DNA from: Gammaproteobacteria bacterium
GTDB taxonomy: Bacteria > Pseudomonadota > Gammaproteobacteria > JABCZS01
Length of the DNA: 64,000 nucleotides
Reading direction: 5' to 3'
Assembly: GCA_013289605.1 (NCBI GenBank)
Contig: JABCZS010000003.1
Span: 64,965 to 128,964 of the forward strand
The notes under the pieces were generated by a model. It was not told the DNA's origin and did no database searches. It saw nothing but the letters and a program-made list of their open reading frames with translations. A program made the position numbers and the translations under genes. Below are positions 26,890-35,828 of this stretch, piece after piece (within the stretch, counting starts at the first letter, position 1; each line of letters begins with the position of its first letter).

Positions 26890-28185
26890 ATGGCTCATAA
26901 AATTGCCAACATAAAACCTTGGGCTCGAATAAAAAGTTTTTTTAAAAAGCTAGGCCCAGGATTAATTACCGGAGCAGCGGATGATGACCCATCCGGTATT
27001 GCGACCTATTCTCAGGCGGGAGCGCAGTTTGGTTATGCACTATTGTGGACAGCCCTATTTATATTGCCGCTACAAACAGCTATCCAAGAAGCGTGCGCCC
27101 GTATCGGTACAGTAACGGGTAAAGGCATTGCAGCGGTAATTAAAGAGCATTACGGTAAAAAAATATTATTTGGATTGGTATCCTTATTACTCATTGCCAA
27201 CACCATCAATATAGGCGCAGATATAGGCGCCATGGCAGCAGCAGCTCAGCTAATTATACCCATACCCTTTGTAGTCTTATGCATTTCTTTTACCGTGATC
27301 ATATTATTGTTAGAGGTATTCATTTCATACAAAGTCTATGCAAAAATTTTAAAATGGCTATGCTTGTCGCTCCTCGCCTACCCATTAACTATTTTTATTA
27401 TCAATGAGGATTGGTGGACTGTATTAAAAGCCACATTTATTCCTCACTTTGAATTTAATTTTCAATTTTTATTTATCGTTTTGGCTATTTTAGGCACCAC
27501 GATATCGCCTTATTTATTTTTTTGGCAAGCTTCAGAAGTGGTGGAAGAAAATCATGGTAATCATTTATCCTCCTCAAAGCGCAAGATTAAGAAAAATAAT
27601 AAACATGTGTTCAATATGCGTATAGATAATTTTGTGGGCATGCTTTTTTCGCAGATCACCACATGGTCTATTATCGTGGTGGCGGCCAGTGTCTTACATA
27701 ATAATGATATTACCGATATTAAAACAGCCGCAGATGCTGCAAAAGCATTAGAACCTTTAGTCCACGGTTTTCCCCATGCAGGAACGCTAGCAAAAGTTAT
27801 TTTTGCTATAGGCATTATTGGATTAGGATTGATATCGATTCCGGTCCTTGCAGGGTCGATAGCTTATGCCATATGTGAGACATTTGATATTAAAAAAGGC
27901 TTAGATTTAAAATTTAAACGAGCACGTATTTTTTATGGCATCATCATCGTTTCAACCTTAATAGGATTGTTATTGAACTTTGTAGGCATAGATCCTATCA
28001 AAGCACTGATTTATGCCGCAGTTATTAATGGCATCATCGCGGTGCCACTTATTTTCATCATTGGTTTAATTGCAAAAAATGGTAACATCATGGGCAGGTT
28101 TACCAGTGGGGTATTAACAAATAGTCTTATTTGGATAACATTTATAAGTATGTCTGCTGCGGTTATAGGGATGATTTTTCTCTAA
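26890..28185 (+). CDS. NRAMP-family divalent metal transporter-like protein
   Basis: An 11-segment membrane protein of 431 aa. The first transmembrane segment carries DPSG (residues 33-36) in place of the canonical metal-binding DPGN. Segment 6 reads GTTISPYLFFWQ where Mn/Fe-transporting NRAMPs have a Met-Pro-His (MPH) motif. The overall spacing and SQAGAQFGYAL...QEACARIG are NRAMP-like. Loss of the methionine implies different metal selectivity, perhaps Mg-like hard ions as in NRAMP-related Mg transporters, or another substrate. It is a single-gene unit with a MITE copy directly downstream. Confidence 0.75.
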   Translation: MAHKIANIKPWARIKSFFKKLGPGLITGAADDDPSGIATYSQAGAQFGYALLWTALFILPLQTAIQEACARIGTVTGKGIAAVIKEHYGKKILFGLVSLLLIANTINIGADIGAMAAAAQLIIPIPFVVLCISFTVIILLLEVFISYKVYAKILKWLCLSLLAYPLTIFIINEDWWTVLKATFIPHFEFNFQFLFIVLAILGTTISPYLFFWQASEVVEENHGNHLSSSKRKIKKNNKHVFNMRIDNFVGMLFSQITTWSIIVVAASVLHNNDITDIKTAADAAKALEPLVHGFPHAGTLAKVIFAIGIIGLGLISIPVLAGSIAYAICETFDIKKGLDLKFKRARIFYGIIIVSTLIGLLLNFVGIDPIKALIYAAVINGIIAVPLIFIIGLIAKNGNIMGRFTSGVLTNSLIWITFISMSAAVIGMIFL

Positions 28186-28198
28186 AAATGAGATATTT

Positions 28199-28297
28199 AG
28201 GACTTACGAAAAATGCGGCTGTTAGGATGTTTTTTTGCTCATGGCTGTCGCAAAATCGCCAAAAAACACCCTAACAGCCGCATTTTTCGTAAGTCCT
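28199..28297. repeat. MITE-like palindromic repeat, copy 3
   Basis: 99 bp, AGGACT to AGTCCT, inverted arms of about 37 bp, loop in the same orientation as copy 2. It lies 13 bp after the NRAMP stop, so its hairpin may also end that transcript. Confidence 0.8.
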
Positions 28298-28445
28298 GAT
28301 ATTTTCAGATCAAAATCTAGCGGATTATTCACTTAACGCAAATAGTATTGATTATGACTTTATAGTCTGTTAGAGTACAAAGGATTTATCTAGCTAACAG
28401 GATTTAGCTGAATTTTAAGCTTTAATAATGACTAATGAGGGTTTT

Positions 28446-28982
28446 ATGCAACATAAATACATCTGGGCAATGGGTTTAAGTTTTATTTCCGCCATTGCTT
28501 TTGCCGAGCACAAAGGCGATTACGATTGTAGTGATTTTGACCCAGGAACTTATTCCCATTGCACACATTTTGTCATAGAGCCCCCCTTACCCGCTTATAT
28601 AGGCTATTACACACGCATTTATTATGAATTTGATGGCATGTTAATAGGACCGATGCCTGACTGCAGAAATTCAAAGAATCAACTTAATTTTTATATGGAA
28701 AATGAGCCCGGGATCTGGAAGGAGATCGTGGAAATAGGTTATATCGGCAATGACGGTAACCTGTATTATGAAACTCATGCCGAACAAATTTTTAATCATA
28801 CCGGACTCGGACTCGCAAGTCCTGCTATACATAGCATCAGTATAGATTCTACGCGTAGCTACGCTACCTGTGATCCTAGTCTTTACAACGCTAATATGAC
28901 TATTTCTATTGCTGGGCTTAAACTCAATTTAACCCATAATAATGCATCTAGCGCCCTATTCCAGATCCCTCAAGGAGATTAG
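28446..28982 (+). CDS. Small secreted protein of unknown function
   Basis: I chose the ATG at 28446 because GAGG precedes it and the protein then begins with a clean signal peptide (MQHKYIWAMGLSFISAIAFA). An upstream ATG at 28428 would bury it. The mature part, about 160 aa, has several Cys residues and strands such as YYTRIYYEFDGMLIGP. I see no known domain. It converges on the tautomerase gene with a 4-bp overlap of the coding ends. Confidence 0.55.
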   Translation: MQHKYIWAMGLSFISAIAFAEHKGDYDCSDFDPGTYSHCTHFVIEPPLPAYIGYYTRIYYEFDGMLIGPMPDCRNSKNQLNFYMENEPGIWKEIVEIGYIGNDGNLYYETHAEQIFNHTGLGLASPAIHSISIDSTRSYATCDPSLYNANMTISIAGLKLNLTHNNASSALFQIPQGD

Positions 28983-29341
28983 CTCGAGAGTTTAAAATAC
29001 ATCTGATTCGATAACTCGACGAGTTCCAAAGTAATTTGTAATTTTTGTTGTTGCAATGACTCAGCAAAATGATCCTTTAATGCCGTTAAGATCATTTGAA
29101 CTGCTAGACTGAGCACCTCTCTTGAGCGTCCAGACATGACTTGTAACTGCAAGCAGACAAAGGCATTATTTGGATCGCCATTACCTATATAATAGTGCTC
29201 TTGCTGCATAGCTCTGCTTTTACAGCTATATAATTCAACCGCTAATGTATCTGCCAAAATTTTATGGCACTTTTCAAACAAGGCAGCAAAATTATTTTTC
29301 TCTATAATATTGGCGGTATAATCTAATCTGAGTTGTGGCAC
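28979..29341 (-). CDS. 5-carboxymethyl-2-hydroxymuconate isomerase-like tautomerase
   Basis: A 120-aa tautomerase-superfamily protein. It starts MPQLRLDYTANI, with the catalytic Pro exposed after Met removal, as in CHMI (HpaF/HpcD). GRSREVLSLAVQMILTALKDHF matches the helix after the second strand. CHMI works in homoprotocatechuate degradation, but no other gene of that pathway is here. The physiological substrate is therefore unknown. Confidence 0.75.
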   Translation of the reverse strand: MPQLRLDYTANIIEKNNFAALFEKCHKILADTLAVELYSCKSRAMQQEHYYIGNGDPNNAFVCLQLQVMSGRSREVLSLAVQMILTALKDHFAESLQQQKLQITLELVELSNQMYFKLSS

Positions 29342-29429
29342 AGTTGTTCTCCTTAAGTACGTTTCTTAATGCTTATTGAATCAAAACAAAAGCATAGTAA
29401 CACCCTGACCTTTAACTGAAAAGTCCTGA

Positions 29430-31547
29430 CTATCTAGGTTTTAGAGCTAATTTATTCGCACTTTCGATTAAGGCTAGAAGGTGATTTCTACGCTCAGTGT
29501 TCATAAACCAGGCAAGAATTTTTTTAGGACCCACATGCTGATTAAGCGGATTGGAACTATCATTTGGATTCAATAGTTCTTCTGTAGGCGCGTCATGTTG
29601 TGATACTTTGTCGCAAATGAGGCTAATTCTATCAAAATAATCTCGGGCTTTCTCATGATCTCCTCGCTGCGCGACACCCTGACCGTAAGTCATGCTCGAA
29701 TTTAACATGGTGATAAAAGTGGCTGTTTCAAGTGTTGCTTGAAGACTAAGTACGGTAGTCTGCACTTTATCTGTTGTTTTGCTAAATATAATATTGCAAA
29801 CCATTTCATGATGATTAAAAGATAGATGAAATACCTTGTCGATGATGGCCTCGGATATGATGCCATTGATGTAATGCAAATATTTATCAAGGGTGTAATT
29901 ACTTTTTTTAAAGTAATCATGTTCAATAGCTAATTGAGGTTGGATCCTATTTTCCATTTTAGGATCTATTAATTTAAGTTTTATATTGAAAATTTCATCT
30001 ATCAAAAAATACGCATCATTATTACTCTCTTGACGATGACATGCGCCCACAATGGCCTTTAAAAACTGAATGGGTGCGAAAGTGTTTTGATAGTATAGGC
30101 TGTTATCCATACCTTCAAAACATGCCATGCATTCCTGTAGCAGTTCTTGCGTCATGGGTTTACAGTTTGATGCTGACAAGTATTTAAGCGCCTTAAATTT
30201 ACTTTTCACAAAGGATATGATTTGTTCAATACGTTCATTACGTACGATCAGTTGGCGCATCAACGACTCACTGGCTTCTTTATTAATATAAAAACAAATT
30301 TCAGCATTTTCTAAACTCGAATTATATGGACTTTGATAAGAAGCTATTATATTCGAAAATTTGCGGTCATTATTATCATCAGAATAATAGAAGTAATAAT
30401 ACTTGTTATTTATTTGTTTTGTAACGATATTGCATAAGCTGCTCGCATCAATATCAGGCCAAACTAACTTCATACGAGCAAAGTATAATCCAAAACTATC
30501 CTTAATTTTCTTAGGCAATGTCTCACACCCATGGATAATTCGATACAATTCGTTTAATTTTTCTTCAATACGATTGATATTAATTATTCGATTCTCATAA
30601 TAAGCCGCTTTCCGCTTTGATTTTCCAGTTTTATTAAATTGAACATTATAAGCTTGAAACTCTTTAATAATATTTGCTTTATATTCAGTAAAATTGTTCA
30701 CGACATTTTTTCTAAATTTTGCAACTTGCACTAACTCTTGCAACAACAGTGTGCGACGAGAGTTAAGATGATTTGCCAAATCTTTCATAACAGCTTGCGG
30801 GGAGGCATGTGCGTGGATGATAGGTTCGAGTAATTCATGATCAAATAATAATATTTTTAAAAAATACTGATGCGCCACTTTATTGAAAACATCAGAATTA
30901 CGCCATTTTGTTAAAATAGCTTTAGCGTAATCATCTCTTCTTCTATCTAACAGTTTAAAGAATTTTGTGATCTTTACATCAGGAAATTGCTCTAAATCAA
31001 CCGCGTCTATCTGAAATGCCTTATCATTTATAGGTGACCCACGAAACCATTTAACCTCTCGATTATGACAAAGATCATCCCGGAAATCATATAAGAAAAA
31101 CTCAAAATCAACCCGTATCCCTTTATCCCCAGCAAAAATATCTAGGTTGCGCTCATTGGGATCGCTATCTTCAAGAAAATAAGCTAGAACAAGGTGGGGT
31201 GCGATTTTTTCCGGAAAATAGGCTGCATTTTCAAACGTTGTCTGGCCGAGTTTTGTAGGATGTTTTTGGGTCACGGAACCCAATAAAGTCAATTTATTAT
31301 AACGATCCCGCCCAAATAGAGTGCGATGTTTTTTTGCCGAGAATGGCAATAAGGCATGATACAACTCTGCTGCAATGACCTCAAAAAAAGGGGCGGAAGA
31401 TTCAACATCTTCAAGCGCTCGAAATAGCCAAGGGATATTTTTCCCGTTTTTATAATAAACACTAAAATTCCTATCCGAAGTAATAAACGGTTGATTACTG
31501 TCCTCAAAATTAGTGATGTATTTATGATTTTGTTCTGGTTCGCCCAT
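29430..31547 (-). CDS. Large protein with kinase-like N-terminal motif, effector candidate
   Basis: The 705-aa protein has no signal peptide. The N-terminal 160 residues resemble an atypical kinase lobe. AAELYHALLPFSA (58-70) is a helix like the one following the ATP lysine. LEDSDPNERNLDIF (125-138) fits a catalytic-loop D-x4-N pattern, and GIRVDFEFF (143-151) a metal-binding DFE. PI-kinase and HipA-like effectors of Legionella share this order. The remaining 550 residues are helical and unassigned. The assignment is by motif only. The start GGTAACC..ATG shows no strong ribosome binding site. Confidence 0.45.
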   Translation of the reverse strand: MGEPEQNHKYITNFEDSNQPFITSDRNFSVYYKNGKNIPWLFRALEDVESSAPFFEVIAAELYHALLPFSAKKHRTLFGRDRYNKLTLLGSVTQKHPTKLGQTTFENAAYFPEKIAPHLVLAYFLEDSDPNERNLDIFAGDKGIRVDFEFFLYDFRDDLCHNREVKWFRGSPINDKAFQIDAVDLEQFPDVKITKFFKLLDRRRDDYAKAILTKWRNSDVFNKVAHQYFLKILLFDHELLEPIIHAHASPQAVMKDLANHLNSRRTLLLQELVQVAKFRKNVVNNFTEYKANIIKEFQAYNVQFNKTGKSKRKAAYYENRIININRIEEKLNELYRIIHGCETLPKKIKDSFGLYFARMKLVWPDIDASSLCNIVTKQINNKYYYFYYSDDNNDRKFSNIIASYQSPYNSSLENAEICFYINKEASESLMRQLIVRNERIEQIISFVKSKFKALKYLSASNCKPMTQELLQECMACFEGMDNSLYYQNTFAPIQFLKAIVGACHRQESNNDAYFLIDEIFNIKLKLIDPKMENRIQPQLAIEHDYFKKSNYTLDKYLHYINGIISEAIIDKVFHLSFNHHEMVCNIIFSKTTDKVQTTVLSLQATLETATFITMLNSSMTYGQGVAQRGDHEKARDYFDRISLICDKVSQHDAPTEELLNPNDSSNPLNQHVGPKKILAWFMNTERRNHLLALIESANKLALKPR

Positions 31548-31645
31548 AGACTACGGTTACCTGGGATTGTTATGTACATAACATGATATCACGTTGAAAG
31601 CAAACCCTACAATACTCACAAAGTGATTCTATAGCTTATTGAATA

Positions 31646-32326
31646 TTAAGGTAACTCTTGGCTGCGAGATCTTCTGCACTGAATCAGTGCATATAATAGC
31701 AATCCCATCATCAACGCATTACAAATATGCCAGATAAAATGAGTACCGATGGGGATCATGGGACAGAGCATGAGATCTACTGTGCGTACAATTAACGAAA
31801 AGGTCCACAACACTAGCGCCTGCAGCATGATTACTGCGGTAGGGGATTTTCGCAACCAGAGCATGACTATGAAGAAACAGAATATAAAGTAGCCCGGCAC
31901 ATACATAATCGTGCCGTTCAAGAAATCTCGAGGTAAATAGATTTCCGAAGCAAAATTCACCACCATAAATACAAACCACAACGCTAGCGCCTGTGTGAAG
32001 CGCCAACCCAGAAGGCGTATGGCTGCTGAGAAGATATACAAATTCATAAAGATGAGGATTGGAATAACATCCATAAGCACCGTATGAGTGTTCGGCACCA
32101 GATGCCAAATACCGCTCCCTATGCCAATAATACCGATAAGGATGCTCAGTAGCTTAATGTCCCAGACTTGCCCAGCATGTTCTCCTAGGGATTTGACCTT
32201 TTGCCATGTCCACCAGGCTGCTAGCAAAAATGCAATATTACTGAGCACATTGAGCGGCTCAGCCCAAAGACCCAAGTGCCCTGCCCGTTCGCAGTAGCTA
32301 TCCAAATAGTTGAATGTGGTTTGCAT
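31646..32326 (-). CDS. Alkaline ceramidase-family membrane hydrolase
   Basis: A seven-transmembrane protein of 226 aa in the CREST/alkaline ceramidase fold. WAEPLNVLSNIAFLLAAWW, GSGIWHLVPNTHTVLMDVIPI and GTHFIWHICNALM supply the conserved Ser, His, Asp and paired His residues that bind Zn. Eukaryotic members hydrolyse ceramide; bacterial members are less well characterised and may act on other lipids or as receptors. In a host-associated bacterium, action on host sphingolipid is an attractive but unproven idea. Confidence 0.8.
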   Translation of the reverse strand: MQTTFNYLDSYCERAGHLGLWAEPLNVLSNIAFLLAAWWTWQKVKSLGEHAGQVWDIKLLSILIGIIGIGSGIWHLVPNTHTVLMDVIPILIFMNLYIFSAAIRLLGWRFTQALALWFVFMVVNFASEIYLPRDFLNGTIMYVPGYFIFCFFIVMLWLRKSPTAVIMLQALVLWTFSLIVRTVDLMLCPMIPIGTHFIWHICNALMMGLLLYALIQCRRSRSQELP

Positions 32327-32646
32327 AGTGGTCTTCTTAGGGTTAACGATAAAGTTTCAAGATGTGCTCAAATGAAGCTAGGCACACTTTCTATCACTTC
32401 CATTAAATTTGCAAGCATTTTATATTAACTCAACATTGTGCACTAATTAATAGTGTTACCTGCGGGAGGATGCTTATAAAAAACCATCAAAGCATCCGAA
32501 GTGATTTTTAATAACATTATGAAATTATTAACAAAAAAATCCATAATTTTTTAGCCAACACTATGGTCGTAGCCAACTAACATGTTATACTGACCTGAAT
32601 ATAGGAGACCTTACTAGGTAAATTTCAATCCACTCACAGGTTTGCC

Positions 32647-34179
32647 ATGCTAAATAGAATTCGACAAGAGATTTTTTTACATCAATTTGCAGAAGCTGAA
32701 GCAAAATTAGCAGTAGTTAAACCGCAATCGGAGGTGGAAAAAGACATAGTTGGGGATCTTAAGGCATATCTTGAGCAAGAAAAATTTGTTTACAATTGTT
32801 TTAATAGAATCCCAACAACACTCCCCCTTGCCTTTACCCCTAAGGTACTTGCGCCTGAGTATGTAATGCTAAATGGATTTAAAGAAATGGCTATCGTGCT
32901 TATGAATAACCACGCTGAACCCGATAGCTACCTAAAAGCACGCTTATTCTTTCTAAGTTGTTATCAAAATAATCATGATAAATTTTTTTCCATGCTGTGG
33001 CATACGCGACTGCGCCGCAGTGAATATGATCCGATTCAAACCTTACTATATAGCCTGATCACAGATAACAGTACACGCGTATCTGAGATTATTAATGAGT
33101 TTATTGCGCATCTTAAATCTCATAATCAAAAAAGAATAGCTCAGCGAGCACTTGCATATGCTTTGTTTAGTTATAATTATAATTTACCCGCTGCAGAATT
33201 TGAAAAAAACATTAAAACTTTTTTAAATTTTTACTATCCTGAAATTCCTGAAACTGTGTATATGGCCCATCATAGTCCGAGCAACTATACGCTTAAAGCC
33301 CGTCTAGGTGCAGGGGGATCTGCAACGGTCTTTATGGGCGAAAACAGTAAAAAGGAAAAAAGAGTAATTAAACAATTTAATGAAGATGGGCGACATGAAA
33401 TGCTACCTGAATTGGTGGCGCTCAGCGTATTAAATTCTGGAGGGGGCCACCCCAATGTGATTGGATTTGAGAGCTTTGATTTACTATCCTTTACTCTTGT
33501 TTTACCTTATGTGGAAATGAGTTGCTCGATGTATACTTACATCGCTTCCAATGCTACAGAAGATCTATGCGGTATTGCCTTTAAAGAATCGATTGCTCAA
33601 CAATCTATAAGTGGGTTAGCGTATATGCACAGCCTCAATGTGGTGCATAGTGATGTCTCACCGCAAAATTTATTATTTAGTGTAGACAGAGCAGGCAACA
33701 TACATGCTAAATGGATAGACCTGGGCGCTTTTCAATTGGTAGGTCCACCGCATTTGCCTCGAGAATGTCGCAATTATTTTGATTATGCAGCCTATGAATT
33801 ATTTTTTGGCAGCGATACTATTTCCCATACTGATTTTATTAAATTTAATCAAGATAAATTAAACAATGCTTATAAAATTGAAGATTTGGATGAAGGATTA
33901 CATCATAGTCCCGCATCGGATGTATGCTCATGGGCTTTTGTAATTAAAGCCTTATTTTCCTGGAAATTGCCTCAGCATCACAACATGGATACACAAACCA
34001 CCATGCATCAGGGCCGAAAGAAATATGTTTATGACAATGCGGATCCCTGCGCAGATATCCCTAGCATTACCCCAACCCATGTCAAATCAGTACTCCTTCG
34101 TGCACTGCAATGGGATCCTCAAAAGCGCCCCACTGCCAGCGTAATTGGAAATTCTTTAAGCACTAGATTATTACCCTGA
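32647..34179 (+). CDS. Eukaryotic-like Ser/Thr protein kinase, effector candidate
   Basis: The N-terminal 210 residues are helical and unassigned. The kinase domain spans about 215-500. It has the glycine loop GAGGSATVF (221-229), ATP-binding Lys242, helix C Glu255, catalytic loop HSDVSPQN (Asp336, Asn341) in place of HRD, and DLG (358-360) in place of DFG. All catalytic residues are present, so activity is expected. No transmembrane or PASTA domain is found, unlike housekeeping PknB kinases. Together with the effector-like neighbours, this suggests a translocated kinase. It overlaps nothing and is transcribed alone. Confidence 0.8.
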   Translation: MLNRIRQEIFLHQFAEAEAKLAVVKPQSEVEKDIVGDLKAYLEQEKFVYNCFNRIPTTLPLAFTPKVLAPEYVMLNGFKEMAIVLMNNHAEPDSYLKARLFFLSCYQNNHDKFFSMLWHTRLRRSEYDPIQTLLYSLITDNSTRVSEIINEFIAHLKSHNQKRIAQRALAYALFSYNYNLPAAEFEKNIKTFLNFYYPEIPETVYMAHHSPSNYTLKARLGAGGSATVFMGENSKKEKRVIKQFNEDGRHEMLPELVALSVLNSGGGHPNVIGFESFDLLSFTLVLPYVEMSCSMYTYIASNATEDLCGIAFKESIAQQSISGLAYMHSLNVVHSDVSPQNLLFSVDRAGNIHAKWIDLGAFQLVGPPHLPRECRNYFDYAAYELFFGSDTISHTDFIKFNQDKLNNAYKIEDLDEGLHHSPASDVCSWAFVIKALFSWKLPQHHNMDTQTTMHQGRKKYVYDNADPCADIPSITPTHVKSVLLRALQWDPQKRPTASVIGNSLSTRLLP

Positions 34180-34204
34180 AGACTAATTATTTAAAGGTTC
34201 AATA

Positions 34205-35593
34205 CTAGGTCAATTTAGCATTAATATTGCTTAATGAAATTGTCTTAGGATCAAACGATTTAACGTCTATACGATAATGATCTGGAAACTTACTTGACGG
34301 TTTAATTTTATTATACTTTATGTGCAATCCCCATTCCGGCCGATTTAATTGTCCAGCTATTCTTGCAGCTTCAGTTTCTGATTCAGTCGCCATCCAATAA
34401 GCCGCTATCTCGTCATTATATTTAAATCTATGTTGCGTAACTTTAAATAGGATATCTGCACAATCACGATCGCTGGTTTTTTCAGCTCCAGTTCCAGTAT
34501 TAGTTAATAGCATTCTTGTGCGATCGCTTAAAGACGTGGCAGCAGTACTGGTGAGAGTCGGCCAGACAAACGCTCCAAACTCACGATCGAACAATCTTAA
34601 TTGTTTATTTTCATACTCATCTATATATACCGCAACTCTAGTCAGCGTCCCCTGAAAATCTTCAGTTAATTGACCTAATTTATCATAATTCATCTGCACG
34701 GCGGTATCAGCCGTGTAGCCTGCGGGATAAGGATTTCTTGTGGGTTGGGCTTCTTTTTTTGCAAGCGCTATAGTATTAAGCCAATTTTTTCTTACTTCCA
34801 AAGGCTGCATTGATTCATAACTATTTTTAAGCCATGCATTGACTTTGCTTTCTGTAAAAGTACCCTCGCCTAAACCAAACCCCATATAGGTATCCTTATC
34901 GATACATATTAAATTCATTGCGCCGGCATTGCCTATAACATGCTTAATTTTATATTCAGGCATGTTGTAAAGTGTTATTCGTGTACCCGGCTTTAAACGC
35001 GGATCATCCTTAGCTGTAGGGTAAACCTGGCTAGACTCAGGTAGGTCTTCAATAAAATACGATAATACCGGAACGGGTATGCAATATGCAGCGCGACTTA
35101 AATTGCCAGTCTTTTGATTAACATCAAATCCGCTGATCTGAAAGGGCTGCGTTTCAACATTTAACAATGCGTTGAACCTAGCTTTTCCTTGCTCAATTCC
35201 ATAACATTCAATCATTAGCGCCTCAATACACAAGCACCATGCAATATTAACGGCCTGGAGGCAGTCTATCACAGTCGTACCATGCTCGATTAAATTATCC
35301 AATGCCTCAGATAATGTTTTTCCTTTTTTAATTTGATATAACCGTGGAACAGCAGTTGAGAACTCCCCCCGAGTAACCCTTTTTATTATTTCGAAACACG
35401 GCGAATTCGTATAGAAGCAATAAAAATCTTTGGGTGTCACACCAAATTCTTTATAAAACGCTGCTTCGCTCGGAAAATGCTCGAAAACATCTTCGGCATA
35501 AACTAAATGCCCGTCTTTATTGCTTTTGTTTAAGCGCTCCATGACTATGGGCATATGGGCTTGAATAAAGGCGCGGATGGCTGCTGGTTTCAT
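34205..35593 (-). CDS. Possible Tgl-type transglutaminase-like protein
   Basis: The 462-aa protein has VIDCLQAVNIAWCLCIEALM (Cys111) followed by KARFNALL. Farther on, LKPGTRITLYNMPEY and ICIDKDTYMGFGLGEG resemble the order of blocks in Bacillus Tgl (FECATA..., FN.LF, GDVLYFKNP, GNGRYFGHGIGI). The His of the last block appears to be Phe here, so the enzyme may be divergent or inactive. The C-terminal 170 residues are unassigned. No signal peptide. Function as a protein cross-linker or deamidase is a hypothesis. Confidence 0.4.
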   Translation of the reverse strand: MKPAAIRAFIQAHMPIVMERLNKSNKDGHLVYAEDVFEHFPSEAAFYKEFGVTPKDFYCFYTNSPCFEIIKRVTRGEFSTAVPRLYQIKKGKTLSEALDNLIEHGTTVIDCLQAVNIAWCLCIEALMIECYGIEQGKARFNALLNVETQPFQISGFDVNQKTGNLSRAAYCIPVPVLSYFIEDLPESSQVYPTAKDDPRLKPGTRITLYNMPEYKIKHVIGNAGAMNLICIDKDTYMGFGLGEGTFTESKVNAWLKNSYESMQPLEVRKNWLNTIALAKKEAQPTRNPYPAGYTADTAVQMNYDKLGQLTEDFQGTLTRVAVYIDEYENKQLRLFDREFGAFVWPTLTSTAATSLSDRTRMLLTNTGTGAEKTSDRDCADILFKVTQHRFKYNDEIAAYWMATESETEAARIAGQLNRPEWGLHIKYNKIKPSSKFPDHYRIDVKSFDPKTISLSNINAKLT

Positions 35594-35828
35594 AGTTAAT
35601 TTTAATACTCACAAGGGTTCTAGAATATAGGTATCTGATAAATAAGATATATCTTACTTAGTTATCTTAATAGGATATTATAATCAGGAAAGAAAAGCAA
35701 CCGTTAACAGGGGTCAAAATGGCCAAAGTAAACTTTATTGACAGCTAGTTACCATCCTTAAGGAAGATTTAAGATTAATGGCTTATGATTAATAAGATAC
35801 TATTTAACCTATTACCTAGAGGCCACTC

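Noticed and set aside
31719-32108. 129-aa frame inside the ceramidase gene
   Set aside because: It is an alternative frame on the same strand as a well-supported seven-TM protein; composition is atypical.
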